Part shown: positions 1 through 6,778 of the stretch, in pieces
Numbering within the stretch: the first letter of the stretch is position 1
Layout: every line of letters starts with the position of its first letter
Assembly (NCBI GenBank): GCA_026414805.1
Contig: JAOAIH010000037.1
Location: 1-32,293, forward strand
Direction: 5' to 3'
From: Spirochaetota bacterium
GTDB lineage: Bacteria; Spirochaetota; UBA4802; UB4802
Length of the DNA stretch: 32,293 nucleotides
Notes under the pieces: generated by a model
Databases searched by the model: none
Told to the model about the DNA's origin: nothing
Seen by the model: the letters and a program-made list of their open reading frames with translations, nothing else
Translations under genes and position numbers: made by a program

Positions 1-2
1 GC

Positions 3-311
3 TCACATCAAGTCAGGCAGCGAGTAATCAAAGCCCGTGAAATACAGGCAATGCGTTTCAAAGGAAGAAGCACTACCTGCAATGGCCGTATGACTAGTGA
101 TGAGGTAAAGGAATTCTGTGCTATTAACTCTGAGTGTCAATCGATACTTGAGCTTGCAATCAAGCGCATGAACCTTTCTGCCCGAAGTTTTTTCCGTATA
201 TTGAAAGTAAGCCGTACCATAGCTGACCTGGACAATTCAGAGACAATTGAAAAGCGACATATCCTTGAGGCACTTTCATACAAAAATTTACAGCGCTATT
301 ATGATATTTAG
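3..311 (+). CDS. ComM/YifB-family Mg-chelatase-like AAA+ ATPase, C-terminal fragment
   Basis: The frame is open from base 3 to the stop at 309-311, so this is the 3' end of a gene that starts before the window. The visible part (about 102 residues) matches the C-terminal Mg-chelatase-like domain of the ComM/YifB family. It has an arginine-rich helix (SHQVRQRVIKAREIQAMRF), then a segment ending in NLSARSFFRILKVSRTIADL, and a last helix before the stop. In this family the SAR..HRILRVARTIADL-type block follows the AAA+ core. ComM is known in Haemophilus and Vibrio as a branch-migration helicase used in natural transformation, but many non-competent bacteria also carry it. The Walker motifs lie outside the window, so ATPase function cannot be confirmed here. 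Confidence 0.85.
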   Translation, partial: SHQVRQRVIKAREIQAMRFKGRSTTCNGRMTSDEVKEFCAINSECQSILELAIKRMNLSARSFFRILKVSRTIADLDNSETIEKRHILEALSYKNLQRYYDI

Positions 312-395
312 TAGAAATATATGCTGATAAAAAATTTTTTTATTTGATGCGTGGGCAAGAAAAGGTTATACTGAACCCTGTCATAAATTTATTTT

Positions 396-402
396 AAGGA
401 GG
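396..402 (+). promoter_or_regulatory. Shine-Dalgarno site that argues for a start upstream of 430
   Basis: AAGGAGG is an almost perfect anti-16S match. Six bases after it, at 409, is ATC in the permease frame. The canonical TTG at 430 is too far away for this site, so the site decides against it. Confidence 0.6.
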
Positions 403-429
403 CGTTTTATCTGGGTCATCTATGCACTT

Positions 430-1254
430 TTGTGTGCACTGTTTTTAGCCATTGGCGATGCGCTTGTTAAAAATGCACCACGTATACATCCTGTCACAGT
501 GGCTGCAGGGCGTATATTTTTTTCATTACCGGTGTTATGGATCATAGCTATTGTTAAAGGCATTCCTGCTATAGATCATAGGATTGTGTATGCATTTATT
601 CTCTCTCCGCCACTTGAAGTTATCGCGCTGGTACTGTACATGCATGCATTGCAAATTTCACCAATGTACCGCACGTTACCATTTTTAGCGTTCACACCGC
701 TTTTACTCATCCTTACTTCATGGTTTATGCTAGGAGAAAAGGTAACTGTATGGGGTGCGCTTGGCATTGTGTGTGTAGTTGGTGGAACCTATAGCTTGTA
801 TTTTAAGCCTGGACAGCGTTTGGATGAGCCATTAAAAACTATAGTATCTGACAAGGGGTCGCTTTTAATGCTTGCAGTTGCATTTTTATACAGTATAACA
901 GCAAATTTTGGTAAAATGGGGGTGATGTATTCAAGTCCATCTTTTTTTGGAGCAGTATATTTTACAATTCTGACTTTAATTTTGATTATATGGTCAATGG
1001 TTGTAGATAGTATAAAGCGTATTTTTTCTAAAGAAATCTTGCTCATTGGTATCACACAGGGTGTCATGATTACGTTTCATATGTTAGCTCTGGAGATAGC
1101 TCCGGTAAGCTATATGATTTCGGTTAAGCGTTCCAGTATGCTGTTTGGGATCATTTTTGGCTCTCTATTCTTTGGCGAGAAGAATGTACTGCAGCACAGC
1201 ATTGCAGCATTGATTATTCTTACAGGAATTGGCTTTATCAGCATACTTGGTTGA
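430..1254 (+). CDS. DMT-family (EamA) permease
   Basis: An integral membrane protein of about 275-280 residues with roughly ten hydrophobic segments arranged as two EamA-type repeats. The loop DEPLKTIVSDKGSL separates the halves, and the second half ends in SSMLFGIIFGSLFFGEK, a typical EamA signature. The family moves small metabolites across the inner membrane; the substrate cannot be told. The start is uncertain. The first canonical in-frame start is TTG 430, but the strong Shine-Dalgarno AAGGAGG (396-402) lies 27 bases before it. The reading frame continues upstream through hydrophobic codons (WVIYAL) to an ATC at 409-411, which has ideal spacing. The true start may be that ATC, or the base may be a change from ATG. 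Confidence 0.85.
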   Translation: MCALFLAIGDALVKNAPRIHPVTVAAGRIFFSLPVLWIIAIVKGIPAIDHRIVYAFILSPPLEVIALVLYMHALQISPMYRTLPFLAFTPLLLILTSWFMLGEKVTVWGALGIVCVVGGTYSLYFKPGQRLDEPLKTIVSDKGSLLMLAVAFLYSITANFGKMGVMYSSPSFFGAVYFTILTLILIIWSMVVDSIKRIFSKEILLIGITQGVMITFHMLALEIAPVSYMISVKRSSMLFGIIFGSLFFGEKNVLQHSIAALIILTGIGFISILG

Positions 1255-1298
1255 TGTTGTAAAAATGATACACTGGTATTAATATTCAACATAAAGAA

Positions 1299-1311
1299 GC
1301 AATAGTTACTG
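1299..1311 (+). repeat. dispersed 13-mer, one mismatch
   Basis: GCAATAGTTACTG, one base away from GCGATAGTTACTG. It lies in the gap before the sigma-54 promoter, and a second copy with two mismatches lies inverted at 1349-1361. Confidence 0.5.
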
Positions 1312-1493
1312 GTAAAATATAGACAATAATAAAATAATGTTCAATTTACGGTTACTATCGCCCCTAAAAAATATTAAAGAAAAGAGCAAAATGGCATATT
1401 ATGAATATTGAAATATGCTAAAAAAAGAAAATTTTGTTAAAAAAAACAATAAAACCTCATATAAATGAAAAAGCCTAAGAAATTTGCCTAAAA

Positions 1494-1510
1494 CTGGCAC
1501 AGTAATTGCT
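1494..1510 (+). promoter_or_regulatory. Sigma-54 (RpoN) promoter
   Basis: CTGGCAC-N5-TTGCT has the invariant GG at 1496-1497 and GC at 1508-1509, exactly ten bases apart, as required at -24/-12. The expected transcript start is near 1521, giving a leader of about 50 bases before the ATG at 1572. The surrounding gap 1255-1493 holds no gene. It contains two copies of the dispersed GCGATAG motif in opposite orientation (1299-1311 and 1349-1361). I did not find a clear enhancer-binding-protein site. Confidence 0.65.
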
Positions 1511-1571
1511 TATTTATTTAAGCACATGCTTTGTGAATATAAACAATATGAGTATAGATAAGGAGGACATA

Positions 1572-1775
1572 ATGGGAAATTCTATATGTTCAACATGCAT
1601 CAACAGAAATATATGTGGCAAGGATTCTTTGGCTCATTGCGAACATTATGATGTTGTATTAACCAGAGCCGAAGTTGTTGACCTGTTAAAGACAGCCCGT
1701 GAAAAGGATCCTAACAGATTTCAGACAATTCTAAACGGTATCAAGAAAACCTACCATATAAATCTGGCATACTAA
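1572..1775 (+). CDS. small Cys-rich putative metal-binding protein (67 aa)
   Basis: The product is unnamed. The start is ATG 1572 because AAGGAGG (1560-1566) sits five bases before it; the longer upstream extension has no such site and would overlap the predicted leader. The N-terminus has Cys6, Cys9, Cys15 and Cys23 with His22 and His25, in a CxxC-x5-C-x7-C pattern like short zinc-ribbon or iron-binding proteins. A charged helix-forming tail follows (TRAEVVDLLKTAREKDPNRF). There is no signal peptide or membrane segment, so it is probably cytosolic. The sigma-54 promoter upstream suggests expression under a specific activator, such as a nitrogen, redox or motility signal. The gene stands alone: the next gene is convergent. 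Confidence 0.7.
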   Translation: MGNSICSTCINRNICGKDSLAHCEHYDVVLTRAEVVDLLKTAREKDPNRFQTILNGIKKTYHINLAY

Positions 1776-1801
1776 TACACTTAACAGTACTTGTTGATGT
1801 G

Positions 1802-1821
1802 GGGCAGGTTTTTACCTGCCC
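1802..1821. terminator. hairpin between convergent genes, possible bidirectional terminator
   Basis: GGGCAGGT and ACCTGCCC form a perfect 8-bp stem with a TTTT loop between the convergent genes ending at 1775 and 1812. It overlaps the stop codon of the minus-strand gene. The T-tract after it is poor on both strands, so termination is uncertain. Confidence 0.45.
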
Positions 1822-2780
1822 TTGCATTTAATGCAACGAACAAAATGTCCTTTTGTTTTCTCTTCCAGAATAACAGGATTTTGTAAACATTCGCTATCAC
1901 CCAAATAACATCGTGGGTGGAACACACACCCCTGGGGTGGCTGTGTAATAAGTGGCACATTTCCGGGAATGGTATACAGCCTTTTGGCGGTTTTGCGTAA
2001 GCTGGGTATGCAGTTCATGAGTCCGTGAGTGTATGGATGTAATGGATTTTCAAAAATCTCTTTTGTTAGCGCCATCTCTACAATTTCACCTGCATACATT
2101 ATTGCAATATAATCAGCCGTATTGGCAACTATCCCCAAATCATGAGTTATTAAAAGCATGGACATATGCTCTGTAGACTGCAGTGTCATGAGCAAATCTA
2201 ATATCTGTGATTGAATGGTGACATCAAGTGCTGTTGTTGGCTCATCAGCAATCAAAAGGTCAGGGTGAGCAGCAAGTGCCATTGCAATCATTGCACGCTG
2301 ACGTAATCCACCGGAAAGCTGGTGGGGATAGGCGTAGTACCTCTGTGAGGGATTGGGTATACCTGCTTTTCCTAAAAGTTCAATGGTGTATTCTTTTGCT
2401 TCTTTGTTTTTGTAGTGTAAATGAACTTCAACAGCTTCCTGCACCTGGTAGCCAATTGTAAATACAGGGTTAAGCGATGTCATGGGTTCCTGAAATATCA
2501 TGGAAATGTTTTTACCACGAATTGAACGGAGTGTGGAATCAGGGCAGCGCAGTAGATCAATGGAATTGTAGGTGATAGTGCCGGATTCAATTGTGCCAGG
2601 TTTTGGCACCAGGTTAAGTATTGAATATGCAGTTACCGATTTACCACATCCTGATTCTCCAACAAGCCCTAATGTTTTGCCTTGGGGGATGGACAACGAT
2701 AGATTTCGTACTGCATAGCTTTTGCCGTACAGATTTGTAAAAGAAATGGTGAGGTTTTCTATAGTTACTATCGCTTTCAT
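1812..2780 (-). CDS. oligopeptide/dipeptide-type ABC transporter ATP-binding protein (OppD/DppD family)
   Basis: A 322-residue ATPase that would energise an inner-membrane peptide or nickel-type importer. It has Walker A GESGCGKS (about 41-48), a Q-loop in MIFQEP, the signature LSGGLRQR, Walker B LLIADEPTTALD and the H-loop LLITHDLG. The C-terminus has the OppD/DppD extension with Cys residues near GCVFHPRC and at the end (CIKCKGR), typical of the oligopeptide/dipeptide C-terminal domain. The start is the ATG two bases after the stop of the upstream gene, so translation is probably coupled. No permease or binding-protein gene is adjacent, so the partner is unknown. Codons 3-6 (GCG ATA GTA ACT) are a near-copy of the dispersed 13-mer. 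Confidence 0.93.
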   Translation of the reverse strand: MKAIVTIENLTISFTNLYGKSYAVRNLSLSIPQGKTLGLVGESGCGKSVTAYSILNLVPKPGTIESGTITYNSIDLLRCPDSTLRSIRGKNISMIFQEPMTSLNPVFTIGYQVQEAVEVHLHYKNKEAKEYTIELLGKAGIPNPSQRYYAYPHQLSGGLRQRAMIAMALAAHPDLLIADEPTTALDVTIQSQILDLLMTLQSTEHMSMLLITHDLGIVANTADYIAIMYAGEIVEMALTKEIFENPLHPYTHGLMNCIPSLRKTAKRLYTIPGNVPLITQPPQGCVFHPRCYLGDSECLQNPVILEEKTKGHFVRCIKCKGR

Positions 2781-2782
2781 GA

Positions 2783-3064
2783 TTATGTGATATTCCTGCT
2801 ACGCCTGGTTAGTTCAAAGCCTTCATCTTCAAGCCTTGCATATAGGTTGCCCAAATCAGCATTTTCAATTTTGCATTTATAAATAGTGGCATCCTTATAG
2901 GCAAGTATTTCGGCAATAATTACATCTACTACCTGTAAAGTGCCCGGTTGCATTTCAACTGCACGCTTTTCGTTAATTTGTGTAAATGCAACTTTTGTTA
3001 TGCTATTAGCATGCAGGGCATCAATAAATGCTTGTAATGAGTCAAATTTGATTTCTCGTTGCAT
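2783..3064 (-). CDS. hypothetical protein (93 aa)
   Basis: I do not recognise this protein. It begins MQREIKFDSLQAFIDAL, shows mixed alpha/beta character, and ends in basic residues (LTRRSRNIT). There is no signal peptide. I chose ATG 3064 because AAGGG lies six to seven bases before it; a TTG at 3085 would extend it by seven residues and overlap the stop of the upstream gene. It sits in a tight minus-strand cluster, after the phosphoesterase-like lipoprotein and two bases before the ABC ATPase, so the three are probably co-transcribed. Confidence 0.65.
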   Translation of the reverse strand: MQREIKFDSLQAFIDALHANSITKVAFTQINEKRAVEMQPGTLQVVDVIIAEILAYKDATIYKCKIENADLGNLYARLEDEGFELTRRSRNIT

Positions 3065-3081
3065 GGCATACCCTTGTATGT

Positions 3082-3888
3082 TCAAAAATACCGTGGTACA
3101 ACAATAATCTCGTGTCCGTCAAAGTCAACGACATAATAGCGTATTGCTTTTTTATACTTATTTGTATAGTTGTTATCAGCGGTAACAGGGATGTATTGAA
3201 TGGTGCCGATAGTTACTGGATGAGTAATCCCTGCAGCGCCAAAGAAAGCCTTAACATTATATTGCATCAGTAGTTGGTGTAAATTCTGATGGGAACTGGT
3301 TGTAAATTGCTGTTTTGTGCGGTGAATGTTTGGCAAAAAATATGAAAATATAAAAATATGTGAGAGAGAATGTTTTTTTAAATCCTCTTTAAGCCAAAGC
3401 AATTGTGTATCTGAAATTGAAAGAGCATCAGGATTGTTACTGAATAAAACAACAAAATGATTGGTGCCATAATTAAAGGAATACCATGCATTCTTCTGAG
3501 TAAATTGAGTATAAATGTTTGTTGAATCATTATAGATGTCCATTGGCCCGCATACAGTAAAAAGAATGCTGTGCAGTTTTTTTGCAAACTTATAAAATTG
3601 GCGAAATTGTTTTTCAATGTCTTTATAATTAATCCCCATAGCTGATGAACCACCGTGAATTATATTGCCACAGTGAACAGTGAACACTGGATTTTCTCTA
3701 TTGATGGATAGAGTGGTATTTTCTAACTGTGGGCTATAGTCTTCATAGGGCGAATCAGGTGATGTATTATTAATTATAACAAATCGAATTGGTTGAGCCG
3801 GCAAAACACGACCAGAACTGCAGCTGTTATAAATAAAAAAGGAAAAAATTAAAACAATTAATGCGATAGTTACTGATAAATGCCTCAT
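3082..3888 (-). CDS. degenerate calcineurin-like phosphoesterase lipoprotein (probable pseudoenzyme)
   Basis: 268 residues with an N-terminal hydrophobic segment followed by YNSC, so probably an exported lipoprotein with a loose spirochaete-type lipobox. The body follows the metallophosphoesterase order: FVIINNTSPDSP where the family has an SDTH block, HCGNIIHGG where it has GD, CGPMD where GNHD is expected, YSFNYGTNHFVVLFS, QLLWLKEDLKK, IFIFSYFLP where active enzymes have a metal-binding His, and KAFFGAAGITHP where GH.H is expected. The first Asp (to Asn), the GD Asp (to Asn) and the HH and GHxH histidines all seem replaced. The fold appears kept but metal binding lost. This reading comes from motif comparison by eye, not from an alignment. 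Two dispersed-motif copies lie within it. Confidence 0.7.
   Translation of the reverse strand: MRHLSVTIALIVLIFSFFIYNSCSSGRVLPAQPIRFVIINNTSPDSPYEDYSPQLENTTLSINRENPVFTVHCGNIIHGGSSAMGINYKDIEKQFRQFYKFAKKLHSILFTVCGPMDIYNDSTNIYTQFTQKNAWYSFNYGTNHFVVLFSNNPDALSISDTQLLWLKEDLKKHSLSHIFIFSYFLPNIHRTKQQFTTSSHQNLHQLLMQYNVKAFFGAAGITHPVTIGTIQYIPVTADNNYTNKYKKAIRYYVVDFDGHEIIVVPRYF
3206..3218 (+). repeat. dispersed 13-mer, one mismatch
   Basis: CCGATAGTTACTG, inside the phosphoesterase-like lipoprotein gene, where it encodes PVTIG on the other strand. Confidence 0.6.
3863..3875 (+). repeat. dispersed 13-mer, exact copy
   Basis: GCGATAGTTACTG, within the signal-peptide codons of the minus-strand lipoprotein gene (SVTIA). 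Confidence 0.75.
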
Positions 3889-4160
3889 TGCTTTATCACC
3901 ATAATACTCATGGAAAATTGTATGAATATGTACAAGCTGGTAATCTTAAGAAATAGTAATATCACAATAAGAATAGCTGCACTATTTTTTAGCAATGATA
4001 ATTTTAATCAAACATCGCAAAGTTGTAGAGTACAATTTGTAAACATTATTCTCTTAACGTTGTTTTTTATTATTCATGATAAAAGCCTATAATTTTTAAA
4101 AAATTTATGTATATATATTATCCCATAACAATAGCGGTGGGGATAACAATTAATTGAAAA

Positions 4161-5270
4161 TTATGTAATCCTTTTTGGTCCATATAGATGAACTGAAATA
4201 TAGGCGGTAATTGGTATACATATAAACATGCCAATACTGCCTATGATTGATTTTACTATCTCACTTAAAATGGGGTTGTAGTTAAATATCATCCACAGGG
4301 GCATACCCGGCTGTATGCGCATAGAAATAAGCAAAATTAACGATAGCGAGCTTCCCACATACGCCAATATCAACGTATTTACCATTGATCCCAGTATGTC
4401 AGTTCCTATATTTAAAACTGATCTGAAAGCCTGTTTATGGGTTAAATCTGGATTTGCGTTGTATATTTCTGCTGTAGCTGATGCTATGGATATACACACA
4501 TCCATTACTGCGCCTAATGCAGCAATGATAATGCTTGCAAGTGCTAATCCTCGAACATCAATCGTTACATCAGCAACATAAAATACTGTAAGCATTTCAT
4601 TGGTCACAAATCCTGATAGGTGCATCATATTGCCAACGATAAATGCAAGGATTGCTGCAATGATTATTCCACATGATGCACCCAATATTGCAGCAAGTGT
4701 CTTTTTTTGAAATCCAGCTATTACCGGCAATGTTATTGCAGTGGATATTATAGCGATAACTATCGCCACAGGTAATGGTGGATATCCTTTTAATGTCAGT
4801 GGTATTAATACAAAGAAGAGCAACAGTATGGTAATTATTAATGCAATAAGCGAAAGAACGCCTTTTGTTTTCCCTATAACTAAAACAGATACTACCAGCA
4901 ACAATGCAAGAAAAATAATCATTGATGTGTTATCAATATCATATAACGAAATGTATTCCGGAGTATTTTCTTCACCTGATTTAGATATGCCAATGAATAC
5001 CACATCACCTGTTTTATAAAACATATCTTTTGGCAAATCATGTTCGCCCCTGAAGGTAGCTATTTTTGATTGTCCCTTTAAATTGCCATCTAAAATAGTA
5101 ACATGGATTCTGGTTTCGTACAGAGGATAGTAATCATCACCAGCTATACGGTGCCTTTCAATCTTTGTTATCGTTGCACGGGTAAATATTCTTTCATCGT
5201 CATAAGGTGTTTTGGCAAGTAAAGGTAAAGCCATAGATATAATAAAGAAAATAAAGAATATTTTTTTCAT
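4161..5270 (-). CDS. YibE/F-family multi-pass membrane protein
   Basis: 369 residues. A signal-peptide-like N-terminus (MKKIFFIFFIISMALPLLAK) leads to an extracytoplasmic beta-rich domain of about 100 residues. Some seven to eight transmembrane helices follow, including the conserved block GLALASIIIAALGAVMDVCISIASA, which is characteristic of YibE/F-like proteins (DUF-type family; homologues in lactococci and other Firmicutes are poorly characterised). The C-terminus ends with a helix and YGPKRIT. The start ATG at 5270 is preceded by GAAAGGAA at usable spacing, and the dispersed-motif core GCGATAGTT lies directly between the ribosome site and the ATG. It is probably monocistronic, since neighbours are more than 250 bases away. 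Confidence 0.88.
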   Translation of the reverse strand: MKKIFFIFFIISMALPLLAKTPYDDERIFTRATITKIERHRIAGDDYYPLYETRIHVTILDGNLKGQSKIATFRGEHDLPKDMFYKTGDVVFIGISKSGEENTPEYISLYDIDNTSMIIFLALLLVVSVLVIGKTKGVLSLIALIITILLLFFVLIPLTLKGYPPLPVAIVIAIISTAITLPVIAGFQKKTLAAILGASCGIIIAAILAFIVGNMMHLSGFVTNEMLTVFYVADVTIDVRGLALASIIIAALGAVMDVCISIASATAEIYNANPDLTHKQAFRSVLNIGTDILGSMVNTLILAYVGSSLSLILLISMRIQPGMPLWMIFNYNPILSEIVKSIIGSIGMFICIPITAYISVHLYGPKRIT

Positions 5271-5500
5271 GCGATAGTTCCTTTCATAATAATCATATAT
5301 AAGGATATACTTATGCGTTGTATACTAAAAGAAAATGTCAAGCTACAAAATATTATTGAATAAAGTGATGAGTTTCAAATTTATGTTATTCAATTTTTAT
5401 TCAGTATCATCAATTGCAGTTGCACAATGCAAAGTTATATTATGTAAATATTAAAAAACTTTATTGATATATTTAACAATAAAGTAATATATTAAATTAT

Positions 5501-5529
5501 TTGACATCAAAATTAAAAATAAATACATT
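5501..5529 (+). promoter_or_regulatory. sigma-70-type promoter for the gene at 5552
   Basis: TTGACA (5501-5506), a 17-base spacer and TACATT (5524-5529). Transcription would start near 5536, giving a short leader that contains GGGAGG (5541-5546). The promoter overlaps the upstream part of the longer possible ORF, which supports ATG 5552 as the start. The rest of 5271-5500 holds no gene. Confidence 0.6.
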
Positions 5530-5551
5530 CATACAATCAAGGGAGGAAATT

Positions 5552-6043
5552 ATGGATTTTGAAACAACTACCTGTATTTCATTTGCTCATCTAAATATCC
5601 TGAATGATTGTGCAAAAAGATTATCTATACCCCTTAGCTTGTTTATTGTTTACTTGTTAATGTATGCAGCAAAAAAAGAAAAAAAAGATTATGTTGCTTT
5701 TAAACGCATAGCATATCGCAAACGGGATAAAGATAATCCCTGGAAACGTGTACATTTAGTGGTGTATCAGTCGGAGTATGAGTTCTTATTAGATATTAAA
5801 AAGCTGTGGAAAATGTCTATTGCACATATTATTGCTTTTTGTGTAGATAATGTACTTGATGAATTTTTTCTGTATTTTGAAAAACGCCTGAAAGAAATAA
5901 ATACCGATAACTATCCTAATAATTTGCCAAGTTATTATGAAAATAGGTCATATACATTTGATTTTTTTAAAGAAAAAGGTATACATTGCCTAAAATTCTA
6001 CTGGGGACCACCCCCAAAAATACTAAAAAGAGCACATATATAA
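5552..6043 (+). CDS. hypothetical protein (163 aa), possibly related to spirochaete DUF1564-like proteins
   Basis: No confident family. ATG 5552 is the start: GGGAGG lies five bases upstream and a promoter lies just before that. The N-terminal half has a hydrophobic helix (RLSIPLSLFIVYLLMYAAKK) and then a lysine-rich stretch. The segment WKRVHLVVYQSEYEFLLDIK followed by a helix AHIIAFCVDNVLDEF looks like a strand-helix-helix, ribbon-helix-helix-like unit. This recalls the Leptospira DUF1564 family, but the resemblance is impressionistic. It has no signal peptide and is basic in the middle, so a DNA-binding role is possible but unproven. Confidence 0.6.
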   Translation: MDFETTTCISFAHLNILNDCAKRLSIPLSLFIVYLLMYAAKKEKKDYVAFKRIAYRKRDKDNPWKRVHLVVYQSEYEFLLDIKKLWKMSIAHIIAFCVDNVLDEFFLYFEKRLKEINTDNYPNNLPSYYENRSYTFDFFKEKGIHCLKFYWGPPPKILKRAHI

Positions 6044-6249
6044 CAAAATTCACATAAGTTGCAAAAATTCAATGATTACTTACAAAGTAATAGCAGGGTA
6101 ATTTTATTCAATCATAGCTTCAAGGAACTTTTTAATGCTTGTTCTTCAATGTTAATATAATAAGTGTATAATGGTATATTGAAGAGTGCAAATTAAGTTA
6201 CCCATACAAGTCTTTGCCAAAACCAGAATGAGTAATGAGTATTATAACT

Positions 6250-6414
6250 CTACTTTTTTAAATCATTCAGATTTTTATTTTGATTTTTATCAATGCTCTG
6301 TTCCACAGGGCATGATTGCGATAGTCAGGTGCGTATGCCAAATTTTGGTAACACCCACACATTAAGCGCAATCCATGCTGCCATGAGGATTAAAAACCAA
6401 AGTGCTTCTTTCAT
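6250..6414 (-). CDS. small membrane selenoprotein (54 aa, UGA/Sec at codon 30)
   Basis: Reads MKEALWFLILMAAWIALN (one transmembrane helix), then VWVLPKFGIRT, then an in-frame TGA at 6325-6327, then LSQSC and a polar, Lys/Asn-rich tail to a TAG at 6250-6252. Sec30 and Cys35 would form a U-x4-C pair just outside the membrane helix. ATG 6414 lies 17 bases after the stop of the HesB-like gene, with AAGAAGG upstream. A bacterial SECIS-like hairpin lies 20 bases after the UGA. I recall small Sec proteins of the form helix-LPxxGVxTU-x4-C in metagenomes, but that is recollection. Without Sec insertion the product would be a 29-residue peptide. Conventional callers will miss this gene. Confidence 0.75.
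6289..6316 (-). promoter_or_regulatory. bacterial SECIS-like hairpin for the small selenoprotein
   Basis: Minus strand: AUC-AUGC, one C/A mismatch, CUGU, loop GGA, ACAG, GCAU, a bulged U, GAU. That gives eleven pairs with a GG-containing three-base apical loop. The loop begins 20 bases after the UGA (6325-6327), within the distance SelB normally tolerates. The conserved feature of bacterial SECIS, guanines in the apical loop, is present. Confidence 0.6.
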
Positions 6415-6431
6415 TATAGTACCTTCTTAGT

Positions 6432-6752
6432 TTAGCAGCTGCATGAAGAATCACAGGATGAACCTGTATCTACCATAAAACCCGAGCCATACGGAGTTTC
6501 AACAAAATCTATTTTAATGTTAGTTCCAGCATCCATAAATCGGGCAATATCACTGTCATAGATTACTGGTATTTCATTTGCTATTATAACTGTGTCTTTA
6601 CTGTTTTCTGACTCATCCAGAGCCAGTCCCAAACGGGGGCCACCTCACCCTATTCCCGAAAATACTAATCGCAACCCTGGATGTTTAAAGTCAACATCTT
6701 TGGCAGCTTCAATTATTTTTTGTTTAGCTTGATCTGTTATAATTATATTCAT
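6432..6752 (-). CDS. HesB/IscA-like selenoprotein (106 aa, UGA/Sec at codon 36)
   Basis: An A-type iron-sulfur carrier fold. Starting at ATG 6752 the frame reads MNIIITDQAKQKIIEAA, then LRLVFSGIG, then TGA (6645-6647), then GGPRLGLALDE, IPVIYDSDIARFM, KIDFVETPYGSGFMVD, and ends in a Cys cluster CDSSCSC. The context GIG-U-GGP is the hallmark of the known HesB-like selenoprotein family, where Sec replaces the first metal-binding Cys of IscA-like proteins. The start has AAAGGAAAG six to seven bases upstream. Conventional callers would report only the 66-residue part after the UGA. It is the first gene of an operon with the small membrane selenoprotein. Its presence implies that SelA, SelB, SelC and SelD exist elsewhere in the genome. 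Confidence 0.88.
6608..6626 (-). promoter_or_regulatory. bacterial SECIS-like hairpin for the HesB-like selenoprotein
   Basis: Minus strand CUGGCUC, loop UGGAU, GAGUCAG: seven consecutive pairs including one G-U. The stem starts 18 bases after the UGA and the loop 25 bases after it, within the usual bacterial SECIS window. The loop contains the expected guanines. A competing smaller hairpin (GCC-CCC / GGG-GGC) sits nearer the UGA. Confidence 0.6.
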
Positions 6753-6778
6753 GAGCTTTCCTTTAAATAATTTATGTA

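Noticed and set aside
1531-1558. TTGTGA/TATAGA as a sigma-70 promoter for the Cys-rich gene
   Set aside because: Its start point would fall inside the ribosome site, and the sigma-54 box upstream is a far better match.
3880-4092. Plus-strand ORF of 70 aa
   Set aside because: No ribosome site, overlaps the start of the opposite-strand lipoprotein gene and has a composition typical of AT-rich non-coding DNA.
4753-4767. Palindromic GCGATAACTATCGCC as an operator
   Set aside because: It lies within the YibE/F membrane-helix codons and is explained as an overlapping pair of the dispersed motif core.
6104-6192. Minus-strand stretch ending in EEQALKKFLEAMIE
   Set aside because: Looks protein-like at the end, but there is no start codon in frame and a stop lies just upstream; too short to call even as a relic.
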